Positions 1 through 6,934 of a DNA stretch of 17,749 nucleotides are shown one piece after another. The translations under genes and the position numbers were made by a program. Below the pieces are notes generated by a model. The model was not told the DNA's origin and did no database searches. It saw only the letters and a program-made list of their open reading frames with translations. The stretch is from Gemmatimonadota bacterium (GTDB taxonomy: Bacteria > Gemmatimonadota > Gemmatimonadetes > Gemmatimonadales > GWC2-71-9). Location of the stretch: positions 2,431 to 20,179 of the forward strand of contig QHTW01000016.1 in assembly GCA_003220955.1 (NCBI GenBank). Reading direction: 5' to 3'. The first letter of the stretch is position 1. Each line of letters starts with the position of its first letter.

Positions 1-497
1 ACGAGCGCCGCCACCGAATCGACGACGACGACGTCCACCGCACCCGACCGCACCAGGATTTCGCAGATCTCGAGGCCCTGCTCGCCCGTATCGGGCTGAG
101 AGACGAGCAGATTCTCGATATCCACGCCCAGCTTCTTGGCGTACTCGACGTCGAGCGCATGCTCGGCATCGATGTAGGCGGCGGCACCGCCCAGGCGTTG
201 CGCGTGGGCTACCACGTGCAACGCCAGTGTCGTCTTGCCGCTCGACTCAGGCCCGAAAATCTCCGTGACCCGGCCGCGGGGGATGCCGCCGATGCCGATC
301 GCCGCATCGAGATTGATGGCCCCGGTCGAGATCCCCGCCACGCGCACCTGCGGCGTGTCGGCGCCCATCCGCATGATGGACCCCTTGCCGCACGTCTTTT
401 CGATTTGGGTGATCGCGAGGCTCAGCGCCTTGCGGCGGTCATCCGTGAGTTTGGCCGGTTGGCCCTGCTGCGGTTCTGCCATGAGTGACCTCGACAT
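1..497 (-). CDS. recA: RecA recombinase, N-terminal part (runs off window edge)
   Basis: RecA forms ATP-dependent filaments on single-stranded DNA, catalyses strand exchange and triggers SOS induction. About 165 codons are present, roughly the first half of a ~350-residue protein. Visible motifs are the N-terminal helix region with DRRKALSLAITQIEK, the RMG..GAINLDAAIGIGGIPRGR stretch, the Walker A loop GPESSGKTT (about residues 82-90), YIDAEHALD, and the Walker B region VDVVVVDSVAALV at the window edge. The chosen ATG at 497 has an AGGAGG Shine-Dalgarno at 508-513 with a 10-nt spacer. A second in-frame ATG at 482 (MAEPQQ..) has GAGG at 489-492 with a 6-nt spacer and could be the true start. 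The 49-nt gap to yraN holds an AT-rich TATATT at 527-532 but no convincing -35, and I saw no LexA-type palindrome. Confidence 0.97.
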   Translation of the reverse strand, partial: MSRSLMAEPQQGQPAKLTDDRRKALSLAITQIEKTCGKGSIMRMGADTPQVRVAGISTGAINLDAAIGIGGIPRGRVTEIFGPESSGKTTLALHVVAHAQRLGGAAAYIDAEHALDVEYAKKLGVDIENLLVSQPDTGEQGLEICEILVRSGAVDVVVVDSVAAL

Positions 498-546
498 GGG
501 TGGCGAGCCTCCTGGTATGAGGCCCGAATATATACCGAAACCGCGC

Positions 547-999
547 TCACCGCCATCCAGGACGGAAGGCGTCCTCGAGATGTTCTAACTTATTGTCAAC
601 AATACCGATACAGTCGAAACGGTACACGTCGCCACGCTGGCCATAGCGGTCCATCCACACACGGGCCGCCTTCACGATTTCCCGCCGTTTGGCGCCCGTG
701 ACTGCCTCGAAGGGACTGCCGCAGGCGAGTCCCCTCCGGCCTTTCACTTCCACGAAAGCGACGAGCGCCCCTCGCCTGGCTATGACGTCGACCTCGACTC
801 GTCCAACCCGGAAGCGATGCGCGATGACTTCCCAGCCCCGTGCCTGCAAGTAACGGATCGCCTGCTCTTCAGCGGCCAGGCCGCGCTGATGGCGTGGGTC
901 CGACCAATTCGTTGGATCACTCCGAATGCCGCTCGACACGGCACCAAATTGGCGAAGGACGCGCGACGGCAATAACCCAAATTCCGCGCGCCGGATCAT
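547..999 (-). CDS. YraN/UPF0102 family nuclease-like protein
   Basis: This is a small member of the YraN (UPF0102) family, which has a restriction-endonuclease/Holliday-junction-resolvase-like fold. Its cellular role is poorly defined. The 150-residue product carries the family signature in order: GLAAEEQAIRYLQARGW, then VEVDVIARRG in place of the usual GEIDLIA, then LVAFVEVKGRR with the D..ExK nuclease-type residues, then GSPFEAV..AKRREIVKAARVWM and YRFDCIGI. The C-terminal LEDAFRP matches the (K/E)DAF ending of E. coli YraN. It is some 20-35 residues longer than typical at the N-terminus, so a downstream GTG within the first 25 codons is possible. The ATG at 999 lies 12 nt after the ftsK stop with only a weak AGGG upstream. 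Its place between ftsK and recA fits a DNA-metabolism role, by inference only. Confidence 0.85.
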   Translation of the reverse strand: MIRRAEFGLLPSRVLRQFGAVSSGIRSDPTNWSDPRHQRGLAAEEQAIRYLQARGWEVIAHRFRVGRVEVDVIARRGALVAFVEVKGRRGLACGSPFEAVTGAKRREIVKAARVWMDRYGQRGDVYRFDCIGIVDNKLEHLEDAFRPGWR

Positions 1000-1011
1000 T
1001 ATTCCCTGAGG

Positions 1012-3228
1012 CTACGTGCTCGAGTTCGCGCTCTCCGGGCCGGTCAGCTCGTCCAATTCCTCCAATCCCAACAGGACATCGCGCGGCTTGGACCCATTCG
1101 CCGGGCCAAGAATGCCCGCGAGCTCCAGTTGGTCGATGATGCGGGCCGCCCGCCCGTACCCGATGCTCATCCGGCGCTGGAGCAACGACGTTGAGCCCAG
1201 CTGGTTCTGAATGCAGACTTCCGCGGCCTGGCGGAACAACGGATCTCGCTCCCCGGCCCCCGACTCCTGACTCCCGGCTCCTTCTTCTCCCTCTTTTTCC
1301 GCCTTCTCGAGCGCCGTCACTTGTTCTTCGATCGACGTTCCGGGGGGGGGGGCCGCGACCGCCGCCGCCGCGTGTTTCTTGTACCATTCCATCAGTTTTT
1401 CGGTCTCGTCTGTGGAGATGAACGCTCCCTGCACGCGCATCGGCTCACTCTTTCCGGGCGGCAGAAACAGCATGTCGCCGTTGCCGAGCAGCGTTTCGGC
1501 GCCGTTCTGATCGAGGATAGTACGGCTGTCGACTTTCGCCGAGACCCTGAACGCGATGCGACACGGGAAGTTGGCTTTGATCAACCCGGTGATCACGTTC
1601 ACGGAGGGTCGCTGGGTCGCCAGGATCAGATGGATCCCGATCGCCCGCGCCTTCTGGGCGAGCACCGCGAGCGGCGTCTCGATCTCGCCCTGGACGGTCA
1701 GCATCAAGTCGGCAAGCTCGTCAACGATGAGCACGATATAGGACAGAATGCCGTCCGTGTACGCGGCGTCGAACGGCAGCTCCTTCTGTATGCCCGCCTG
1801 CGTCGCCAGCGTTTCGCGCGGTCCCTTCAGCGGCACCTTGGCTTCGACCTTCTTGTTGAAATCCGTGATATTGCGCGCGTGATTCGCGTGCAACAGCCGG
1901 TAGCGTCGCTCCATTTCCCACACGGCCCACTTCAAGACGTTCGCGGCCTTGTGATGACTCGTGACGACCGGCAACCCGAGATGTGGCAGGGCGCTGTACA
2001 TCGACAACTCCACCATCTTCGGATCGATCATGAGCAGCTTCAGCTTGTCCGGGCCGTACGCATAGACGAGACTCGTGATGATGGAGTTGATGCAGACCGA
2101 TTTTCCGGAGCCGGTTGCCCCGGCGATGAGGAGGTGCGGCATTTTCGTGAGATCGTCCACGACCTCGTCGCCCTCGAGGTTGCGGCCCAGGACCACAGGC
2201 AGCACGCGCGGCGCGCGCCGGAATTCGGCGCTGTCGATCAAATCGCGCACGTGCACGAGCCGCGGCGTGGGATTGGGCACCTCGATGCCGATCGCCGCTT
2301 TGCCCGGAATCGGCGCCACGATGCGCAGGGACTGCGCCCGCATGGCGAGCGCCAGATCGTCGGCCAGCGACGACACCCGGCCCACTTTCACGCCGCGCCC
2401 CGGCTCGAGCTCGAACCGCGTGACGACCGGGCCAACGGTCTTGTTGATGATCTGCGCGCCGACGCGGAATGTCTCGAGCGTCGCGACCAGCCGCCGGCCC
2501 ATGTCTTCGATCTGCGCGGCATCGGCGTCCTCGACGGCACCCGGACCTTCGGTGAGCAACTCGATGGGCGGGATGAGGGTGCCTGGTGGAGGAGGTGGTG
2601 CCGGTCTTGGAGGCGGTGTGGGCTTCCGAATCTTGGGAGCGGGGAGCGGGGAGCGGGGAGCGGGTCTCGCGAGGACGGGCTCTAGGTCGTCATCGCGCGG
2701 ACGGACTGGCTTTGGCTTCCCCTGCTCCCCGCTCCCCGCTCCCCGCTCCCGCTGTCTCAACAGCGTCAGCGGATGCCACCCCACCGTGAAGATCCCCAGG
2801 GCGGAGAACGCGAACAGGCCAGCCAGCACCGCCCCAGCGGTCCCGACTGCGCCTTCCACACCGTTCGCGAGAAAACCGGGGAACAGGCCGACCAGCCGCT
2901 CGGAGCGCGTCCAGGTTGCGTAGTCGGGTGCAAACCTGGGGCCGATCGCGAGCGCGATGCCGTAGGGAATCAGGAGCACGAGGCCGGCGCCGAGCACCGC
3001 CGCTCGCCCCCAGGACAGCGGCCCCAGCCGCTCGAACGCCGCGAGCGCCCAGCCGATGCCAAGGATGGGGACGACGATCGCGCCGACGCCGAACACCTGC
3101 CATAGCGCGCCGCCCATCGCTCGTCCCCAGCTCCCCGTCAACCCCACCGGCAGCAACGTCAGACCCAGGAAGAATCCCACCAACAGGGCCGCGATGCCGA
3201 TGAGCTCTTGCCGAGCTTTGGGGTTCAT
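1012..3228 (-). CDS. ftsK: FtsK/SpoIIIE DNA translocase
   Basis: This is a membrane-anchored, ATP-driven double-stranded DNA translocase that clears the terminus region from the division septum and activates XerCD recombination. The 738-residue protein has four N-terminal membrane segments (about 9-30, 39-65, 75-95, 126-150). A Pro/Arg-rich linker follows (155-220), then the motor with Walker A GATGSGKS (370-377) and Walker B VLIVDELADLM (499-509). After a short linker comes the gamma winged-helix domain (about 661-722), which reads KOPS-type polarity sequences. The start at 3228 overlaps the comB stop as ATGA. A longer frame reaches 3363, but its extra 45 residues are Arg-rich, read through comB and precede the first membrane helix, so I rejected it. 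Both linkers contain GGGGAGC-type repeats, and an 11-G tract lies just before the gamma domain. Confidence 0.96.
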   Translation of the reverse strand: MNPKARQELIGIAALLVGFFLGLTLLPVGLTGSWGRAMGGALWQVFGVGAIVVPILGIGWALAAFERLGPLSWGRAAVLGAGLVLLIPYGIALAIGPRFAPDYATWTRSERLVGLFPGFLANGVEGAVGTAGAVLAGLFAFSALGIFTVGWHPLTLLRQRERGAGSGEQGKPKPVRPRDDDLEPVLARPAPRSPLPAPKIRKPTPPPRPAPPPPPGTLIPPIELLTEGPGAVEDADAAQIEDMGRRLVATLETFRVGAQIINKTVGPVVTRFELEPGRGVKVGRVSSLADDLALAMRAQSLRIVAPIPGKAAIGIEVPNPTPRLVHVRDLIDSAEFRRAPRVLPVVLGRNLEGDEVVDDLTKMPHLLIAGATGSGKSVCINSIITSLVYAYGPDKLKLLMIDPKMVELSMYSALPHLGLPVVTSHHKAANVLKWAVWEMERRYRLLHANHARNITDFNKKVEAKVPLKGPRETLATQAGIQKELPFDAAYTDGILSYIVLIVDELADLMLTVQGEIETPLAVLAQKARAIGIHLILATQRPSVNVITGLIKANFPCRIAFRVSAKVDSRTILDQNGAETLLGNGDMLFLPPGKSEPMRVQGAFISTDETEKLMEWYKKHAAAAVAAPPPGTSIEEQVTALEKAEKEGEEGAGSQESGAGERDPLFRQAAEVCIQNQLGSTSLLQRRMSIGYGRAARIIDQLELAGILGPANGSKPRDVLLGLEELDELTGPESANSST
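1248..1281. repeat. GGGAGT/C-type low-complexity repeat in ftsK C-terminal linker
   Basis: On the minus strand this 34-nt stretch reads as imperfect heptad-like units (GGAGCC, GGGAGTC, AGGAGTC, GGGGGCC, GGGGAGC). They encode AGSQESGAGER at about FtsK residues 651-661, immediately before the gamma domain. The composition and repeat register differ from the flanking Glu/Lys-rich coding sequence and match the heptads at 2635-2750. Confidence 0.7.
1342..1352. repeat. 11-nt G homopolymer inside ftsK
   Basis: Eleven consecutive G on the plus strand (C on the ftsK sense strand) encode the Pro run at about residues 627-629, between motor and gamma domains. A one-base slip here would remove the gamma domain but leave the ATPase motor. 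It is the longest homopolymer in the window. Confidence 0.95.
2635..2750. repeat. Perfect 27-bp inverted repeat of GGGGAGC heptads in ftsK linker
   Basis: The left arm at 2635-2661 is GGGAGC followed by three GGGGAGC units. The right arm at 2724-2750 is its exact reverse complement (GCTCCCC units). They are separated by 62 nt. All of it is read in frame in FtsK, giving ERGAGSGEQG from one arm and RPAPRSPLPAPK from the other, in the linker between the membrane anchor and the motor. Because 3 x 7 nt is 7 codons, expansion by three units keeps the frame. Confidence 0.93.
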
Positions 3229-3953
3229 GCCGCGATGCGTCGGTCCGCGAAAACGGGAACGATCGAGAGGCGGTCGGGGCTGGCGCAGTACTTCACGTCG
3301 TCGCCGAATCCTGCCTCGTCGAGCTGCCGCGCCGCGTCGCTGGCGCCGAGGGCGTCGAGCCACCCGCCCTGCTGCGCCGCGAGGTCGAGCGAGACCTGCG
3401 CCGCGTCGTTGAGCGCGAGCCGCTTCGGCGGCACGCCCTTCTTGACCGCCTTGACCAGCCGGCCAGCGGTATACGCGTCCTCCAGCGCGAACTGCCTCTC
3501 ACGGCCGGCGCAGATGATGACGAGATCGCCGCGCTCCGTGAACAGATGGCGCGCGCGCTCGGCGACCGCGCTGAAGTTCAGCGCCGCCGCGACCAGCACC
3601 GGATCGCCGCCCTGCGCGGCGAGGAGCGCCGGTGTACCGTTCGTCGTCGCCAGAAACAAGGTCTTGCCGCCCACCGTTTCGCGCGTCATCTCGCGCGGCG
3701 AATTGCCCAGGGCGAAGCCCTCGATTTTCGACAGGCGGCGCTCGCCGGCGAGCACGATCCCGTTCTTTTCGAGATTGGCGGTGAGCCGGACCACTTCGTC
3801 CGAGCTGGCCGCCGGCACGATCGCCTTCGCGCCCGCCGCGAGCGCGGTGACGATCGTGCTGGTGGCGCGGAGGACATCAATGACGACAACCGCTCGGCCG
3901 GTCAGATCGCCCGCATTGAGGCCGAGTGGCGTGTGGTACACGTCGATCTTCAT
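3225..3953 (-). CDS. comB: ComB family 2-phosphosulfolactate phosphatase
   Basis: ComB is a Mg-dependent phosphatase that converts 2-phosphosulfolactate to sulfolactate. The step is known from archaeal coenzyme M synthesis and is found in many bacteria, where its purpose is less clear. The 242-residue length is normal. Family blocks are all present: VVVIDVLRATSTI (about 22-34), GERRLSKIEGFALGNSPRE (70-88), TTNGTPAL (103-110), and CAGRERQFALEDAYTAG (148-164). The ATG at 3953 overlaps the accC stop as ATGA and the comB stop overlaps the ftsK start in the same way, so translation is probably coupled on both sides. No good Shine-Dalgarno precedes it, which fits coupling. No other sulfolactate or coenzyme M gene is in view, so the pathway role here is open. 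Confidence 0.9.
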   Translation of the reverse strand: MKIDVYHTPLGLNAGDLTGRAVVVIDVLRATSTIVTALAAGAKAIVPAASSDEVVRLTANLEKNGIVLAGERRLSKIEGFALGNSPREMTRETVGGKTLFLATTNGTPALLAAQGGDPVLVAAALNFSAVAERARHLFTERGDLVIICAGRERQFALEDAYTAGRLVKAVKKGVPPKRLALNDAAQVSLDLAAQQGGWLDALGASDAARQLDEAGFGDDVKYCASPDRLSIVPVFADRRIAA

Positions 3954-5273
3954 GGCTGATCTTTGAGGAGGTGCGGCGCGCGCTCGAGAAATTTCGTATC
4001 GACCGTGCCCGCGACAAAGTCCGGGTGGCGCATGACCCGGCCCAGGAACGGAATCGTCGTAGTCACGCCCTCAATGATAAAAGAATCGAGGGCCTGGCGC
4101 ATGCGGGCGAGCGCCTCGGTGCGCGTGTTGCCGTGGACGATCACCTTGGCGAGCAACGAATCATAGTACGGCGGCACGGTGTAGCCGGCGTAGATGTGCG
4201 TGTCGACCCGCACGCCCGGACCACCGGGCGGATGGTAGGCGGTGATCAGTCCGGGGGATGGCTGGAAGTTGCGGCTGGGATCCTCGGCGTTCACTCGGCA
4301 TTCGATCGCGTGCCCGCGCAACCGGTGCCCATTCATCACGAGCGACAGCGGCGCCCCGGCCGCAACGGAGATCTGCTCTTTCACCAAATCGAAATTCGTG
4401 CACATCTCCGTGACCGGATGCTCGACCTGGATCCGGGTGTTCATCTCCATAAAGTAGAAAGAACCGTCCGCGTCCAGCAGAAACTCGATCGTCCCCGCGC
4501 CGACGTACCGGATGGCCTCGGCCAGCTTCACCGCGGCGTCGCCGATGTCCTGGCGTAGCGTCTGATCGACCGCCGGCGACGGCGCTTCTTCCACCATCGC
4601 ACAGATGCATGACCTTGCCGTGCGTGTCGCCCATGATCTGGATCTCAATGTGCCGCGGGCGGGCCAGATACTTCTCGATGTAGACCTCGTCGGAATTGAA
4701 GGCGGCGAGTGCTTCCTGCTTGGCGAGCGTGAACGACTGCGCGAACTGATCGGCGTCGTTGGCGACGCGCATTCCCTTGCCGCCGCCGCCGGCCGCCGCC
4801 TTGATGATGACGGGGAACCCGATTTGCTCAGCGACCTGCTGGCCTTCCTCCAGCGACTCGACCGGACCGGGTGAGCCGGGCACAGTCGGCACGCCCTGCT
4901 CTTTCGCGAGTTTGCGGGCCGCTGCTTTGTCGCCCATCTGCCGGATCTGGTCCGGCGACGGTCCGATGAACGCGATGTTGGACGCGCTGACCTTCTCGGC
5001 GAACTCGGCGTTTTCGGCGAGGAACCCGTAGCCCGGATGGATCGCGTCCGCCCCGGTGATCTCGGCCGCGGCGATCAGACGCGGGATGTTGAGGTAGCTG
5101 TCGCGGCTCTGGGCGCGGCGGATGCAGACGTCGTCGTGGGCGAAGCGCACGTGCAGCGACTCCCGGTCGGCCTCCGAATACACCGCCACCGTCTCGACGC
5201 CCAGCTCCTTGCACGCGCGGATCACCCGCAGGGCAATCTCCCCGCGGTTGGCGATCAGCACTTTCTTGAACAT
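3950..5273 (-). pseudogene. accC: Biotin carboxylase AccC, broken by an approximately 35-nt internal deletion
   Basis: AccC is the ATP-grasp subunit of acetyl-CoA carboxylase that carboxylates biotin on AccB, the first step of fatty acid synthesis. From ATG 5273 the frame matches biotin carboxylase for 225 residues: MFKKVLIANRGEIALRVIRA, the HPGYGFLAEN block, GDKAAARKLA, and the Gly-rich AAAGGGGKGMRV loop. It runs to THGKVMHLC at 4599. The family continues ERDCSxQRRHQK(L/V)VEEAP, but here the sequence jumps to (M)VEEAPSPAVDQTLRQDIG in another frame from 4597. That second part is intact, including FMEMNTRIQVEHPVTEM, and ends at 3950. The span is 1324 nt, and adding 35 nt gives 453 codons, the normal AccC length. 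The missing block holds the His and Lys equivalent to E. coli H236 and K238, so neither a frameshift product nor two pieces would be active. The 5' end overlaps pilT by one base (TAATG). Confidence 0.9.
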
Positions 5274-6430
5274 TAGGGCGTCAGCTCGATCGCCCCGGCC
5301 TGGTCGGCCCCGCCGAGCCGGTTCCCCGAGGAGTCGACGCCCGAGACTTTCAGCGCGAACTCGCTCGGGTTCGTCGCGTAGAAAATGGCGCTCTCGTAGC
5401 TGATGACGCCTTGCTGGTACCAGTGGAACAGCGACTGGTCGAAGCTCTGCATGCCGTACTGCACCGAGCCCTCGGCGATGAGCTGCGGGATGTTGAGCAG
5501 CTTGGAGAGATCGCGGATGTTGTCCGCCACAGCCGCCGTATTGATCAGGATCTCGGCCGCCGGCACGCGGCCTCGCCCGTCCTTGCGCGGTACGAGACGC
5601 AGCGACACGATCGCCTGCAGCGCCGTGGAGAGGAGGTGGCGAATCTCGTCGTGCTGGTGGGGGGGGAAAAACGAAATGACGCGGTTGATCGTCTGCGTGG
5701 CGTCCGTCGTGTGCAGCGTCGAAAACACCATGTGGCCGGTGTCCGCCGCCTTCAGCGCCGTATCGAGCGTCTCCATATCGCGGATCTCACCGATCAGGAT
5801 GAGGTCGGGATCCTGCCGTAGCACGTGCCGCAGCGCCGAATTGAACGACAGCGTGTCGTTGCCGACCTCGCGCTGTGAGATATTGGCGTGCTGGTCGCGA
5901 TGCAGGAACTCGATCGGGTCTTCGATCGTGATGATGTTCACGCGCCGGTTCGTATTCACGTGATTGATCATTGCCGCGAGCGCGGTCGATTTTCCCGACC
6001 CCGTCACGCCCGTCACGAGGACCAGCCCGCGCGGCTTGAGCGCGATCTCCTCGAGCACGCCGGGCAGGTTGAGCTCGCGAATCTGCTTCACTTCGTAGGG
6101 GATCGCCCGGAAGGCGAACGCCACGGTGCCGCGCTGCTGATAGACGTTGGTGCGGAACCGGCCGACGCCGGGGACGCCGATCGCGAAGTCCGCCTCCTTG
6201 TGCTCGGCGAACTCCTTGACCTGCCGCGGCGTCATGATTTGCTCGGCCAGCGACTTCAACTCTTCCGGCTTGAGCGGCGCGGTATCGAGCGCCACCAGAT
6301 CGCCGTTCACGCGGATCGTCGCCGGCCGGCCGACCTTGAGCAGCAAGTCGGAGCCGTTGCGCTGCACCATGTGCGTGATTGCTTGTTTGAAGTTGAATGC
6401 CGGCAGATTGCTTTGTGTCGCCTCACCCAT
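5273..6430 (-). CDS. pilT: PilT-type type IV pilus retraction ATPase
   Basis: This is a cytoplasmic hexameric ATPase that powers pilus retraction for twitching motility, DNA uptake and surface sensing. The 385-residue product has the N-terminal PAS-like region (SDLLLKVGRPATIRVNGDL, about 27-45). Walker A GVTGSGKST is at 141-149, the Asp box IEDPIE at 169-174, Walker B LILIGEIRD at 210-218 and the His box STLHTTDA at 237-244. The C-terminal part has ..NIRDLSKLLNIPQLI.. where PilT usually carries AIRNLIRE, so it may be a PilU/PilT2-like paralogue. It lies between accB (8-nt overlap, ATGGGTGA) and accC (1-nt overlap). No other pilus gene is in the window. An 8-G run at 5659-5666 encodes FPP. Confidence 0.94.
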   Translation of the reverse strand: MGEATQSNLPAFNFKQAITHMVQRNGSDLLLKVGRPATIRVNGDLVALDTAPLKPEELKSLAEQIMTPRQVKEFAEHKEADFAIGVPGVGRFRTNVYQQRGTVAFAFRAIPYEVKQIRELNLPGVLEEIALKPRGLVLVTGVTGSGKSTALAAMINHVNTNRRVNIITIEDPIEFLHRDQHANISQREVGNDTLSFNSALRHVLRQDPDLILIGEIRDMETLDTALKAADTGHMVFSTLHTTDATQTINRVISFFPPHQHDEIRHLLSTALQAIVSLRLVPRKDGRGRVPAAEILINTAAVADNIRDLSKLLNIPQLIAEGSVQYGMQSFDQSLFHWYQQGVISYESAIFYATNPSEFALKVSGVDSSGNRLGGADQAGAIELTP

Positions 6431-6908
6431 GCGGATCCACCCGGAAAAGGACCTGGCCGAACTCCACCGGCTGCGCGTTTTGCGCGCTGACCTCTCGAAT
6501 CACGCCTGCGACCTCGGATTCGATCTCGTTCATGATCTTCATGGCCTCGATGATGCAGACCACCTGCCCCACATTCACCCGGCTACCAACTTTGACGTAG
6601 GGCTGCGCGGCGGGCTCGGGCGACTGGTAGAACGTCCCCACCATCGGCGACTTGATCTCGAGCAATTGCGGTCCGGCAGAGGGTGCCGGCGCCTGGGACG
6701 CCCCCGGCACGGCTGGGGTGCTCGCCGATGGTGCAGTCGGTTGTGTGACAACGACATGGCCCCCCACGCCGAGGGCATTGCCATGCCCAGCCTTCGACAC
6801 CCGCACCGACGACCACGCGCCGAACAGACCGCGGCGGATCTCGATCGCGCCCACCTCTGGGGCGTGCTTCAGGATCTGCACGATCTGCGCAATGATGTCG
6901 AGCTTCAT
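6423..6908 (-). CDS. accB: Biotin carboxyl carrier protein of acetyl-CoA carboxylase
   Basis: AccB carries covalently bound biotin between biotin carboxylase and the carboxyltransferase in malonyl-CoA synthesis. The 161-residue protein has an N-terminal region (1-50), a Pro/Ala/Ser-rich flexible linker (about 54-80) and the biotinyl domain (82-158). The domain carries the conserved EAMKIMNEIES, with Lys124 as the biotinylation site. The flanking KSPMVGTFYQSPEP and VNVGQVVCIIEAM are typical. Length is normal. The ATG at 6908 is preceded by a run of eight G on the sense strand (6921-6928) but no proper Shine-Dalgarno. It follows the peptidase gene by 26 nt. Its partner accC is separated from it by pilT and is disrupted in this sequence. 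Confidence 0.95.
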   Translation of the reverse strand: MKLDIIAQIVQILKHAPEVGAIEIRRGLFGAWSSVRVSKAGHGNALGVGGHVVVTQPTAPSASTPAVPGASQAPAPSAGPQLLEIKSPMVGTFYQSPEPAAQPYVKVGSRVNVGQVVCIIEAMKIMNEIESEVAGVIREVSAQNAQPVEFGQVLFRVDPHG

Positions 6909-6934
6909 ACCGTGAAGATACCCCCCCCGAGGCC

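Noticed and set aside
594..599. TTGACA on the minus strand as -35 of a recA promoter
   Set aside because: It lies inside the yraN coding end and no -10-like sequence occurs 16-18 nt downstream.
1321..2685. Plus-strand open frame of 454 codons antisense to ftsK
   Set aside because: It mirrors the high-GC ftsK codons, has His/Arg/Asp-rich low-complexity composition and no recognisable domain.
3229..3363. Upstream extension of ftsK by 45 codons
   Set aside because: The added residues are Arg-rich, overlap comB out of frame, and precede the normal first membrane helix; the ATGA overlap at 3225-3228 is the better start.
4590..4605. Programmed ribosomal frameshift in accC
   Set aside because: No slippery heptamer is apparent, and twelve conserved residues are missing, which a frameshift could not restore.
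5659..5666. G8 tract in pilT as a phase-variation site
   Set aside because: It encodes the conserved FFPP segment, so the run is explained by protein sequence; shorter than typical switching tracts.
6921..6928. C8 run upstream of accB as a ribosome binding site
   Set aside because: The sense strand is G-rich but lacks an AGGAG core and is 12 nt from the ATG; noted only as a low-complexity tract.
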